64,000 nt of DNA from Streptomyces griseorubiginosus (lineage in GTDB: Bacteria; Actinomycetota; Actinomycetes; Streptomycetales; Streptomycetaceae): NCBI RefSeq assembly GCF_001514195.1, contig NZ_KQ948741.1:196905-260904 (forward strand). The letters are read 5' to 3'. Below are positions 50,991 to 59,925 of the stretch, piece after piece. The notes beneath the pieces are model-generated. The model worked only from the letters and a program-made list of their open reading frames with translations, was not told where the DNA came from and did not search any database. Each line of letters begins with the position of its first letter. Position 1 is the first letter of the stretch. A program made the position numbers and the translations under genes.

Positions 50991-52949
50991 TCAGTCCTCG
51001 CTGGGCGCGGCCGGCAGCTTGGCCTGGATGAGGTCCATGACCGTGGAGTCCGTCAGCGTGGTGACGTCACCGAGCTGGCGGTTCTCCGCCACGTCCCGCA
51101 GCAGCCGGCGCATGATCTTGCCGGAGCGGGTCTTGGGCAGCTCGGCGACCGGCAGGACCCGCTTGGGCTTGGCGATCGGGCCGAGGGTGGCGCCGACGTG
51201 GTTGCGCAGCTCGGCGATGAGGTTCTCGTCCTCGGCGTTCGCCGTGCCGCGCAGGATCACGAAGGCGACGATGGCCTGCCCGGTCGTCTCGTCGGCGGCA
51301 CCGACGACGGCGGCCTCGGCGACCGACGGGTGGGAGACCAGCGCCGACTCCACCTCGGTGGTCGAGATGTTGTGGCCGGACACCAGCATGACGTCGTCCA
51401 CCCGGCCCAGCAGCCAGATGTCGCCGTCGTCGTCCTTCTTCGCGCCGTCGCCGGCGAAGTACTTGCCCTCGAAGCGCGACCAGTAGGTGTCGAGGAAGCG
51501 CTGGTCGTCGCCCCAGATGGTGCGCAGCATGGACGGCCACGGCTCGGTGAGGACGAGGTAGCCGCCCCCGCCGTTCGGGACCTCGTTGGCCTCGTCGTCC
51601 ACGACGGTCGCGGAGATGCCGGGCAGCGGGGTCTGCGCGGAGCCGGGCTTGGTCGCGGTGACACCGGGCAGCGGGGAGATCATCATCGCGCCGGTCTCGG
51701 TCTGCCACCAGGTGTCCACGATCGGGGTGAGGTCGGCGCCGATGTGCTTGCGGTACCAGATCCACGCCTCGGGGTTGATCGGCTCGCCCACCGACCCCAG
51801 CACCCGCAGGCTGGACAGGTCGAACTTCGCGGGGATGTCGTCGCCCCACTTCATGAACGTCCGGATGGCGGTCGGGGCGGTGTAGAGGATGGTGACCCCG
51901 TACTTCTGGACGATCTCCCAGAAACGGCCCTGGTGCGGGGTGTCGGGGGTGCCCTCGTACATGACCTGGGTGGCGCCGTTGGCGAGCGGGCCGTAGACGA
52001 TGTACGAGTGCCCGGTGACCCAGCCGACGTCGGCGGTGCACCAGTACACGTCGGTCTCCGGCTTCAGGTCGAAGACGGCGTGGTGGGTGTACGCGGCCTG
52101 GGTGAGGTAGCCGCCGGAGGTGTGCAGGATGCCCTTCGGCTTACCCGTCGTACCGGACGTGTACAGGATGAACAGCGGCTGCTCGGCGCCGAACGCCTCA
52201 GGCGTGTGCTCGGCGGACTGCCGCTCGACGATCTCGTGCCACCACACGTCCTTGCTGTCGTCCCAGGCGACCTCCTGACCGGTACGGCGCACGACGAGCA
52301 CGTGCTCGACGTTGCCGGCCTTGCCGACCGCCTCGTCCACGGCGGGCTTGAGCGCGGAGGGCTTGCCACGGCGGTAGCCGCCGTCGCTGGTGATGACCAC
52401 GCGCGCGTCGGCGTCCTGGATGCGGGTCGCGAGGGCGTCCGCGGAGAAGCCGCCGAAGACCACGGAGTGCGCGGCGCCGATCCGCGCGCACGCGAGCATC
52501 GCGACCGCGGTCTCGGGGATCATCGGCATGTAGACGGCGACCCGGTCGCCCTTCTGGACCCCCAGCTCCAGCAGCGCGTTGGCCGCCTTGGAGACCTCGT
52601 CCTTGAGCTCGGCGTAGGTGAGCGCGCGGCTGTCGCCCGGCTCGCCCTCGAAGTGGATGGCGACCCGGTCGCCATGGCCCGCCTCGACATGCCGGTCGAC
52701 GCAGTTGTACGCCACGTTGAGCTCGCCGTCCTGGAACCACTTGGCGAACGGCGGGTTCGACCAGTCCAGCGTCTCGGTCGGCTCCTTGGCCCAGCTCAGT
52801 CGGCGGGCCTGCTCGGCCCAGAACCCGAGCCGGTCAGCCTTGGCCTGCTCATACGCCTCCGCCGTGACGTTGGCGTGTGCGGCCAGGTCGGCGGGGGGTG
52901 CGAACCTGCGTTCTTCCTTGAGCAGGTTGGCCAGGCTTTCGTTGCTCAC
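50991..52949 (-). CDS. acs: Acetyl-CoA synthetase
   Basis: This 652-residue enzyme is of standard length. The AMP-binding motif YTSGTTGKPKG, the substrate-pocket segment TWWQTETGAMM and the C-terminal PKTRSGKIMRR, whose lysine is acetylated by Pat-type enzymes, are all intact. It activates acetate to acetyl-CoA. GTG 52949 gives the usual start (SNESLANLLKEERRFAPP). It is divergent from the second ECF sigma gene. Confidence 0.95.
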   Translation of the reverse strand: MSNESLANLLKEERRFAPPADLAAHANVTAEAYEQAKADRLGFWAEQARRLSWAKEPTETLDWSNPPFAKWFQDGELNVAYNCVDRHVEAGHGDRVAIHFEGEPGDSRALTYAELKDEVSKAANALLELGVQKGDRVAVYMPMIPETAVAMLACARIGAAHSVVFGGFSADALATRIQDADARVVITSDGGYRRGKPSALKPAVDEAVGKAGNVEHVLVVRRTGQEVAWDDSKDVWWHEIVERQSAEHTPEAFGAEQPLFILYTSGTTGKPKGILHTSGGYLTQAAYTHHAVFDLKPETDVYWCTADVGWVTGHSYIVYGPLANGATQVMYEGTPDTPHQGRFWEIVQKYGVTILYTAPTAIRTFMKWGDDIPAKFDLSSLRVLGSVGEPINPEAWIWYRKHIGADLTPIVDTWWQTETGAMMISPLPGVTATKPGSAQTPLPGISATVVDDEANEVPNGGGGYLVLTEPWPSMLRTIWGDDQRFLDTYWSRFEGKYFAGDGAKKDDDGDIWLLGRVDDVMLVSGHNISTTEVESALVSHPSVAEAAVVGAADETTGQAIVAFVILRGTANAEDENLIAELRNHVGATLGPIAKPKRVLPVAELPKTRSGKIMRRLLRDVAENRQLGDVTTLTDSTVMDLIQAKLPAAPSED

Positions 52950-53208
52950 GGCATCTGCCTTTCCCAGGGTGTCCGTTGTGTCCCAGGCCACAGCTCATCA
53001 GACCGGGGGTGCGATGACAAGGGCCGATCTGCAATTGGTTTAGACCTGTGGGCTCGTCGAGTCCGGCGGCCGGCTCATCCGTACCCACGGACGCCGACCA
53101 GGCGGAGTTCAGCATGTGTCCGGCGGAGTTCGGCACGTGTAACGCCTTTCACCCTCCCGCCCAAGTACGGGTGCAGCGCCATCGACGCCTTATGTGAAGG
53201 GAGCCCGA

Positions 53209-53811
53209 GTGGACGGGATACGGGGTGGGCCGCGGGCCGCGGCGCGCGACCCACAGCTCTTCGAGGAGTTCTACCGACGCCATGTGGACGCGATGACGTC
53301 CTTCCTGGCCCGGCGTGTCGCGGACCCGCACACCGTGGCCGACCTGACCGCCGAGATCTTCCTCGCGGTCCTGGACTCGGCCCACACCTACCGCGCGTCC
53401 CGGGGCAGCGAGCGGGCCTGGCTGTACGGCATCGCCCGCAACGTCGTCTCCTCCGAGCGCCGCCGGGTCGCCCGCGAGACCGACCGCGACCGGCGCATCT
53501 CGGGGCGGCGGCTGCTGGAGCCCGACGACATCGCCCGCCTGGAGGACAAGCTCGACGCGGAGAGCCCCGGCCGCCGCGCCCTGGCCGCCCTGGAACGGCT
53601 CCCCGCGGGGGAGAGAGCCGTCCTGGAACTCGTCGCGGTCGACGAACTGACGGTCGGCGAGGCCGCGACGGCGCTGGGCATCAGCCGGGTCGCGGCGCGG
53701 GTACGGCTGCACAGGGCGCGCAAGTCGCTGCGCGAGGCGGGTGAGTTCGCCGACGGGGCCCGCGGCACATCTCTGTCCTACGTCACCGGCGGAACCGGGG
53801 GAGAGGCATGA
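53209..53811 (+). CDS. ECF-type sigma factor
   Basis: In this 200-residue protein, region 2 has FEEFYRRHVDAMTSFLARRV and TVADLTAEIFLAVLD. Region 4 has RLPAGERAVLELVAVDELTV and ATALGISRVAARVRLHRAR. GTG 53209 has GGGAG at ideal distance; an in-frame GTG 15 bases upstream is less likely. The stop overlaps the next gene (ATGA), whose product has a membrane span and is the probable partner. Confidence 0.85.
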   Translation: MDGIRGGPRAAARDPQLFEEFYRRHVDAMTSFLARRVADPHTVADLTAEIFLAVLDSAHTYRASRGSERAWLYGIARNVVSSERRRVARETDRDRRISGRRLLEPDDIARLEDKLDAESPGRRALAALERLPAGERAVLELVAVDELTVGEAATALGISRVAARVRLHRARKSLREAGEFADGARGTSLSYVTGGTGGEA

Positions 53812-54413
53812 CCACCAGGACGACATTCGAGGACCGGCTGCTGGCGGAACTGCGCCACGAGATCGCCCTGCGGGCGGCCGACCGTACGGCGGCAGCGACA
53901 CCCACGTCGGTGTGGTGGCGCTGCCGTACGGCCCTCACCGTGCCGAGGCTCGCCGTCGTCGCGGTGGCCTGCGCCGCCGTCGCGGGCGCCTGGGTGCTGA
54001 CTCCGGGCTCCCCGGCGGAAAGCCCCGCCTACGCGGTGGTGTCGCACTCGGACGGGAGCCTGACGGTCACGATGAACGACTTCGGCCTCGGTGGCACCCT
54101 GCCGGACGGCCTGGTCGAACGCCTCAAGGCGTACGGCATCCACGTGGTCGTGGACGAGGTACCGAACGGCTACGAGTGCACCGAGCCCCGGGGCAAGGGG
54201 GTCCAGGGCCGCCCCGATTCGAGCGACGGCCCCAGCCAGGTGTTCGACCTGCGGCGCGGGGACTCCCTGGTCGTCGAAAAGCTGGGACAGCGCGCGCCCG
54301 ACGGGAGTTTCCAGCCGGTCACCGGTTTCGGCTTCGTCCGCGGTGACGTCGCCCCGTGTCGTCCGATCCCGGCCCCGGAGCCCCGCCCGGCGGAGACGTC
54401 GGGTCTCCGCTGA
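53808..54413 (+). CDS. Membrane protein coupled to the ECF sigma factor
   Basis: This 201-residue protein has a cytoplasmic helical N-terminus of about 45 residues (FEDRLLAELRHEIALRAADR), one span (LAVVAVACAAVAGAWVL) and an extracytoplasmic domain with two cysteines (PNGYECTEPRG, VAPCRPIP). Coupling to the sigma gene suggests an anti-sigma or sensor role; no known anti-sigma domain is recognised. Confidence 0.65.
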   Translation: MTTRTTFEDRLLAELRHEIALRAADRTAAATPTSVWWRCRTALTVPRLAVVAVACAAVAGAWVLTPGSPAESPAYAVVSHSDGSLTVTMNDFGLGGTLPDGLVERLKAYGIHVVVDEVPNGYECTEPRGKGVQGRPDSSDGPSQVFDLRRGDSLVVEKLGQRAPDGSFQPVTGFGFVRGDVAPCRPIPAPEPRPAETSGLR

Positions 54414-54521
54414 GCGGGGGTTGGTGGGCGCTGGGTGGGGAACCGGGGCGGGCGCCGGGCCGGCGCGCTGGGGCGGGCGTCGTTCTGGGGGCGCTGGGGC
54501 GAGGCGTTGTTCTGGGGTGCT

Positions 54522-54575
54522 GCTTATGCCGGGCTGCGCAGACCGTCCGCTTATACCGGGCTGCGCAGACCGTCC
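54522..54575 (-). repeat. 27-base tandem duplication across the stop of the SulP fusion gene
   Basis: Units 54522-54548 and 54549-54575 differ at one base. On the minus strand the first unit read is the last nine codons plus stop; the second repeats them after the TAA. Confidence 0.85.
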
Positions 54576-57214
54576 GCGTCGGTCACGCGGTCGAACACCC
54601 CCTCGCTGGACGCCTCGGTGAGCAGGTAGGCCTGCGCCTCGCCCACGTGGAAGTACATCCCGTGCAGCTCCAGCTCCCCGTCCCGCAGGGCCCGGGCGAC
54701 CGAGTCGTGCGACCGGAGGTGCTCCAACTGCTGGACCACGTTGGTCAGGCAGAGCTGCTCGACCGCGTCGGCGGACGCCCGCCCGGCCAGCTTCGCCCAG
54801 GCGCGGCTGTCGTCGGCCATCCGCTCCAGGCTCGGCAGCCCGTGCCGCAGCCACCGCTTCAGCGGGGTCCGGGCGCCGCCAGGCTCGGAGTCGAGCAGCG
54901 CCTGCATGGCCCCGCAGCCGGAGTGTCCGCACACCGTGATGGACCGCACCTTCAGCACGTCCACGGCGTACTCGATCGCGGCCGCCACCGAGTCGTCCCC
55001 GCTCTCCTCACCGGGCAGCGGTACGAGGTTGCCCACGTTGCGCACCACGAACAGGTCGCCCGGACCACTGGAGGTGATCATCGAGGTGACCACGCGTGAG
55101 TCGGCGCAGGTCAGGAAGAGCTGGGCCGGCTGCTGGCCCTCGCGCGCCAACCGGGCCAGCTCGCCCCGCACGATCGGCGCGGTGTTGCGCTGGAACGCGC
55201 TGATGCCACGAGCCAGTTCATGCCCGCTCGACCCTGCGGGGGCGAGGGGACCGCGGGAGCCGGCCGGTCCATGTGAGCTGCCCGGTTCACTCGGCCCACT
55301 TGAGCCGCTCGGTCCACCTGACCCAGCTGATCCGCTCGGTCCACCTGATCCAGCTGATCCGCTCGGTCCGGCTGGTCTCCCCGACCCGGCTGGTCCGTCT
55401 GGTCGACCTGCTTGATCCGGGCCGCCCTTCTCGCCGGACGCACCCGACGCACCCAACGCGCTCCTTGCAACCGACGTGCCCGCCGAGCCCGACGCCCCCG
55501 ACGTCTCGGTGTCCGAGACAGGCCCCCGCGTCGGCGTCAAAGTCAGCGCAGGGTTGGGCAGCTCGCACTGGTGGTTGCGCCAGGCCGTCCAGGGGCGGCA
55601 GCGGCAGTCGGCGGCACCGGAGGGCTCGGCGATGCTCGTGCCCGGACTGCGCCCGGTCAGCTCGACCGAGCCGCCCTGCGCGGTGTGCGTCTTCTGCCAG
55701 TCCTGGAGCGACTCGTACGCGGCGTGGTCCATGAACGACCCGTCCAACTCCACCACCGCGTCCGCACCTTGGGGCACCAGATGCAGGGCACGGCTGAGCC
55801 GCGGCACCGCGAGGAAGGTCAACTGGCCTCGTACGTGGACGTGATGGACGCCGTCTCTCTCGTGGTGCGTGATGCGGGTGCGGGTGAGGCGGTGCAGCGA
55901 GACGCCGACGGCCACGGCGATCCCGAGGGTGACGCCCTCCAGGACGCCGAAGACGACCACGCCGAGGGTGGTGACGGCGTAGACCAGCACTTCGCGGTGG
56001 CGGGTCACCGTACGGATGTGGTGCAGGGACACCATCTGGATGCCGACGGCCATCACCAGGGCGGCGAGCGAGGCGAGCGGGATGAACTCCAGGACGGGGA
56101 CCATCAGCAGGGCGGCGATCACTACGAGAACGCCGTGCAGCATCGTGGAGTTCCGGCTGACGGCACCGGCCTGGACGTTCGCCGAACTGCGCACCGCCAC
56201 ACCGGCGACCGGCAGTCCGCCGAGGGCGCCGGAGACGATGTTGGCGGCGCCCTGCCCGAGCAGTTCGCGGTCCAGGTCGGAGCGGCCGACCCGGGCTCCC
56301 CGGCCGGAGCCGGGGCCGCCGGCGAGCAGGTCGGGGCGGCCGGCCGCCAGCTTGTCCACGGCGACCGCGCCGAGCAGGGACTGCACGCTGCACACGAGCG
56401 TGGTCGTGAGCACGGCGGCCACGAGGCCGAGGGCGGGGCCCTCGGGCAGCCCGGCCAGTGCGTGACTGCTCCAGGACGGCAGGTCGACCTTGGGCAGGAC
56501 GAGCCCGGTGAGGGAGGCGGTGGTGGTGGCCCCGGCGACGGCGACGAGCGCGGCCGGGATCCGGCGCAGCAGCAGGCCGGCCCGGCCGGGGATGCGCGGC
56601 CAGAGGAAGAGCAGCGCCAGGGTCAGCGCGCTCACCGACACGGCGGCGGGCTGGACCCGCGCCAACTGGGCGGGCAGGGCGCGGAGGTTGTCGAGGACGG
56701 AGCTCTGCGGGGTGCCGCCGAGGACGATGTGCAGCTGGGCGACGGCGATGGTGATGCCGATGCCGGCGAGCATGCCGTGCACGATCGCGGGGCTGACGGC
56801 GAGCGCGGTGCGGGCCACGCGCAGGCAGCCCAGGCCGAGTTGGACGACTCCGGCCAGCACGGTGATGGCGCAGGTCGTCCGCCAGCCGTAGCGGTGGATC
56901 AGGTCGGCGGTGACCACGGTGAGTCCGGCTGCGGGGCCGCTGACCTGGAGCGGGCAGCCGCCGAGCCGGCCGGCCACGATCCCGCCGACGGCGGCGGCCA
57001 CGAGGCCGGCCTGGAGGGGTGCGCCGGTGGCGAGGGCGATGCCGAGGGACAGGGGCAGGGCGATCAGGAAGACCGCGATCGAGGCCGACACGTCGGCGCT
57101 CGCGATGCGGAAGCGGCGCGGCGGTGTCGGTGGCGGGCTGTGGGGTGGGTGGAGGTGACTCGCGCGGTGCGGGTCGCTCGGGTCGGTGGCTCGGGTGGGT
57201 ACGCAGGCTGACAT
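54551..57214 (-). CDS. SulP-type anion transporter fused to beta-carbonic anhydrase
   Basis: In this 887-residue protein, residues ~40-430 are a SulP transporter (LIALPLSLGIALATGAPLQA, then QSLLGAVAVDKLAAGRPDLL). A STAS domain follows (~440-540, VVELDGSFMDHAAYESLQDW), then a Gly/Ser/Pro-rich linker. A beta-carbonic anhydrase begins near residue 650, with zinc motifs CADSRVV (Cys about 703) and CGHSGCGAM. The fusion suggests bicarbonate uptake linked to CO2/bicarbonate conversion at the membrane. GGAG precedes the ATG. Confidence 0.9.
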   Translation of the reverse strand: MSACVPTRATDPSDPHRASHLHPPHSPPPTPPRRFRIASADVSASIAVFLIALPLSLGIALATGAPLQAGLVAAAVGGIVAGRLGGCPLQVSGPAAGLTVVTADLIHRYGWRTTCAITVLAGVVQLGLGCLRVARTALAVSPAIVHGMLAGIGITIAVAQLHIVLGGTPQSSVLDNLRALPAQLARVQPAAVSVSALTLALLFLWPRIPGRAGLLLRRIPAALVAVAGATTTASLTGLVLPKVDLPSWSSHALAGLPEGPALGLVAAVLTTTLVCSVQSLLGAVAVDKLAAGRPDLLAGGPGSGRGARVGRSDLDRELLGQGAANIVSGALGGLPVAGVAVRSSANVQAGAVSRNSTMLHGVLVVIAALLMVPVLEFIPLASLAALVMAVGIQMVSLHHIRTVTRHREVLVYAVTTLGVVVFGVLEGVTLGIAVAVGVSLHRLTRTRITHHERDGVHHVHVRGQLTFLAVPRLSRALHLVPQGADAVVELDGSFMDHAAYESLQDWQKTHTAQGGSVELTGRSPGTSIAEPSGAADCRCRPWTAWRNHQCELPNPALTLTPTRGPVSDTETSGASGSAGTSVARSALGASGASGEKGGPDQAGRPDGPAGSGRPAGPSGSAGSGGPSGSAGSGGPSGSSGPSEPGSSHGPAGSRGPLAPAGSSGHELARGISAFQRNTAPIVRGELARLAREGQQPAQLFLTCADSRVVTSMITSSGPGDLFVVRNVGNLVPLPGEESGDDSVAAAIEYAVDVLKVRSITVCGHSGCGAMQALLDSEPGGARTPLKRWLRHGLPSLERMADDSRAWAKLAGRASADAVEQLCLTNVVQQLEHLRSHDSVARALRDGELELHGMYFHVGEAQAYLLTEASSEGVFDRVTDADGLRSPV
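55302..55382 (-). repeat. 27-base tandem units in the SulP-carbonic anhydrase linker
   Basis: Three 27-base units (third partly diverged) containing CCGCTCGGTCCACCTGA encode a Gly-Pro-Ser-Gly-Ser-Ala-Gly-Ser-Gly-type repeat in the linker. Confidence 0.8.
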
Positions 57215-57513
57215 GTTTTCCCGTCTCCTCCGGGGCAGCGCGGTCGCGGAACAGGTGGTCCCCCGTCGATGGCGGGGGGCGGGTCGCGGCCGTGGGTCAC
57301 GGCGTGCAGCGGCGGGATGAATCAACGCTCGGTAAATGGATCGTAATGCAGAGTAAAGGCCAGGCATAGACTTTCCGGGCAAATGGGTTATCAACTCACC
57401 TAGACGGGTGAAGTAGCAATTTCATCGGCTTGTCGTACTAATTCCTTCTCGGTCCCGTGCGAGCTTGGCGGCGCTGTCGTTGGCCCCGAGAGAAGGAAGA
57501 AGGTGGGCGGAAG

Positions 57514-58791
57514 ATGGCCGCCACCCAGAGGATTGCCGCGGGAGCCGTGGTCGCCGCGGTCTGCGCCGCCTCACTCGCCGGTTGCGCGACCGGCAACGAC
57601 GACTCCGAGGGAGGAGCCGCCGGTCCGCAGAAGGCGAAGGCCGCTGCCCAGGCGCCGCCCAAGCGGGTGTTCCGCCTGATCGGCGACGGTTCCACCGCCT
57701 ACACCGGAGCCCAGCCCCACCTGCCCCGGGCCGAACGCCTCAAGCCCGGTGAGAAGCCCCCGCAGTTCGTGGTGTTCTCCTGGGACGGCGCCGGCGAGGA
57801 CAGCCAGAAACTGTTCTCCCACTTCCGCGAGGTCGCCAAGGAGAACCACGCGACCATGACGTACTTCCTCAGCGGCGTGTACATGCTGCCGGAGGACAAG
57901 CGCGCCGAGTACCGGCCGCCGCAGCACTCCCCGGGCCGCTCCGACATCGGCTTCAACGACGAGCAGGGCATCGCCGACACCGTCAAGCAGCTGCGCCTCG
58001 CATGGCTGGAGGGCAACGAGATCGGCACCCACTTCAACGGCCACTTCTGCGGAAAGGGCGGCGGCGTCGGCGAGTGGTCCGTGGCGGAGTGGAAGGACGA
58101 GATCGCCCAGGCGAAGAAGTTCGTGAAGTCCTGGAAGACCAACACCGGGATGACCAAGGCCTCACCCCTGCCCTTCGACTACGACAAGGAGCTCGTCGGC
58201 GCCCGCACACCCTGCCTCGAAGGCCAGCGGAACTTCATGAGGGCCGCGAGCGAGCTCGGCTTCCGCTACGACACCAGCGGGGTCAACGAGCAGCTGTGGC
58301 CCCGGAAGAAGCAGGGCCTGTGGGACCTGTCGATGCAGCTCGTGCCCTTCCCGGGGCACTCGTACGAGCAGCTCACCATGGACTACAACTTCATGGTCAA
58401 CCAGTCCGGCACCAGGACCCAGGGCGACCCGGCCAAGTACCGGTTCTGGGGCGACCAGATGCGCGAGGGCCTCCTCAAGGGCTTCTACCGGGCCTACGAC
58501 GGCAACCGCGCGCCCCTGATCATCGGCAACCACTTCGAGTCCTGGAACGGCGGCACCTACATGCGCGCCGTCAAGGAGACCATCGAGCAGGTGTGCAACA
58601 AGTCCGACGTGCGCTGTGTCTCCTTCCGGCAGCTGGCCGACTGGCTGGACGCCCAGGACCCGGGCACGCTGGACAAGCTCCGCACCCTGAACGTCGGCGA
58701 GGCCCCGAAGCAGGGCTGGCAGGACTTCCTGAACGGCCACCCGGCCCCGGCACCGAAGGGCGTACCGGGGGCGCCGGCGGCCAAGCGGTAG
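57514..58791 (+). CDS. Polysaccharide-deacetylase-like lipoprotein
   Basis: This 425-residue protein has a lipoprotein signal (AGAVVAAVCAASLAGC) whose lipid-bearing cysteine is residue 24. The catalytic fold resembles NodB: VVFSWDGAGED gives the Asp position and EIGTHFNGHFCG the His-x3-His metal site. The remainder is longer and more divergent than typical chitooligosaccharide deacetylases, so the substrate is unclear. ATG 57514 after GGCGGAAG is chosen because the signal peptide starts there. Confidence 0.8.
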   Translation: MAATQRIAAGAVVAAVCAASLAGCATGNDDSEGGAAGPQKAKAAAQAPPKRVFRLIGDGSTAYTGAQPHLPRAERLKPGEKPPQFVVFSWDGAGEDSQKLFSHFREVAKENHATMTYFLSGVYMLPEDKRAEYRPPQHSPGRSDIGFNDEQGIADTVKQLRLAWLEGNEIGTHFNGHFCGKGGGVGEWSVAEWKDEIAQAKKFVKSWKTNTGMTKASPLPFDYDKELVGARTPCLEGQRNFMRAASELGFRYDTSGVNEQLWPRKKQGLWDLSMQLVPFPGHSYEQLTMDYNFMVNQSGTRTQGDPAKYRFWGDQMREGLLKGFYRAYDGNRAPLIIGNHFESWNGGTYMRAVKETIEQVCNKSDVRCVSFRQLADWLDAQDPGTLDKLRTLNVGEAPKQGWQDFLNGHPAPAPKGVPGAPAAKR

Positions 58792-58843
58792 GCGTCCGGC
58801 GGGGCGGTCAAGGAGCGGTGGGCGTCCGGTCGGGCGGTTGCCG

Positions 58844-59824
58844 TCAGACCGCCGCCACCGCGCTCTCGCCGAGCACGAACGAGGGGTCGACCTGGGCCGC
58901 CAGGTCGGCCCCCGTGCGCTCGTTGCCCCAGGACTGGGCGTTCTTCAGATGGAAGTGCACCATCTGCCGGGTGTAGCGCTCCGGGTCGCGCAGCTCGTAC
59001 GTCGCGTCGGCGGCCTCCCGCAACCGGTGCAGGGCGCGGCGGTTGACGTCCTCCAGGAGCGCGAACCGGGGCGGCCGGCCCTTCTCCAGGGCCCGCACCC
59101 AGTCCGAGTGCCCGACCGTCACCAGCAGGTCGTCCCCGACTTCGGCGCGGAGGAAGTCGAGGTCGTCCCGGCCCTGCACCTTGTTGCCGACGACTTTCAG
59201 CGTGACGCCGAAGTCGCGGGCGTACTCCTTGTACTGGCGATAGACGGAGACCCCCTTACGCGTCGGCTCGGCGACCAGGAACGTGATGTCGAAGCGGGTG
59301 AACATGCCGGAGGCGAAGGAGTCGGAGCCCGCCGTCATGTCCACCACGACGTACTCGCCCCGCCCGTCCACCAGGTGGTTCAGGCACAGCTCCACCGCTC
59401 CGGTCTTGGAGTGGTAGCAGGCGACCCCCAGGTCGGCGTCGGTGAAGGGGCCGGTGACCATCAAACGGACGACGTCGCCGTCGAGTTCCACCGGCCGGGC
59501 GCAGGCGTCGTAGACCGGGTTGTCCTCACGGACCCGCAGCAGCCGGGAGCCCTCTCCGGGCGGGGTGGTCTTGATCATCTGGTCGGCGGAGGCGATCCGC
59601 GGATTGGAGCCGCGCAGGTACTCCTTGATCAACGGAAGCCGCTCGCCCAGCGCGGGCAGCGCGGCCGCCTCCGCCTCGTCCAGGCCGAGGGCCGGGCCGA
59701 GGTGCTGGTTGATGTCGGCGTCGACGGCGATCACCGGCGCACCGGTGGTCGCGAGATGGCGGATGAACAGGGAGGACAGGGTGGTCTTGCCGCTGCCGCC
59801 CTTCCCGACGAAAGCAATTTTCAT
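58844..59824 (-). CDS. MinD/CooC-like deviant Walker ATPase
   Basis: This 326-residue protein begins MKIAFVGKGGSGKTTLSSLF, the CooC/MinD-type P-loop. VIAVDADINQHLG is the switch region, and DMTAGSDSFASGMFTRFDIT carries the Walker B-like aspartate. The C-terminal sixth is probably helical. Related proteins mature metalloenzymes or position division machinery; nothing here decides between them. It is divergent from the Fic-like gene, with the start regions close together, which suggests shared regulation. Confidence 0.8.
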   Translation of the reverse strand: MKIAFVGKGGSGKTTLSSLFIRHLATTGAPVIAVDADINQHLGPALGLDEAEAAALPALGERLPLIKEYLRGSNPRIASADQMIKTTPPGEGSRLLRVREDNPVYDACARPVELDGDVVRLMVTGPFTDADLGVACYHSKTGAVELCLNHLVDGRGEYVVVDMTAGSDSFASGMFTRFDITFLVAEPTRKGVSVYRQYKEYARDFGVTLKVVGNKVQGRDDLDFLRAEVGDDLLVTVGHSDWVRALEKGRPPRFALLEDVNRRALHRLREAADATYELRDPERYTRQMVHFHLKNAQSWGNERTGADLAAQVDPSFVLGESAVAAV

Positions 59825-59925
59825 GTTCACGAAGAGTAGTCGTTCGATAGCTGTAAGTGGCATACGGGCGTGAAGAAGACCACTCCATCGTGGGGCGCAG
59901 GCCCTGGGTGCGTAGGGTCGTACTC

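Noticed and set aside
57215..57394. 60-residue N-terminal extension of the SulP fusion
   Set aside because: Arg/Pro-rich, lacks codon bias, and a clear ribosome binding site precedes the ATG at 57214.
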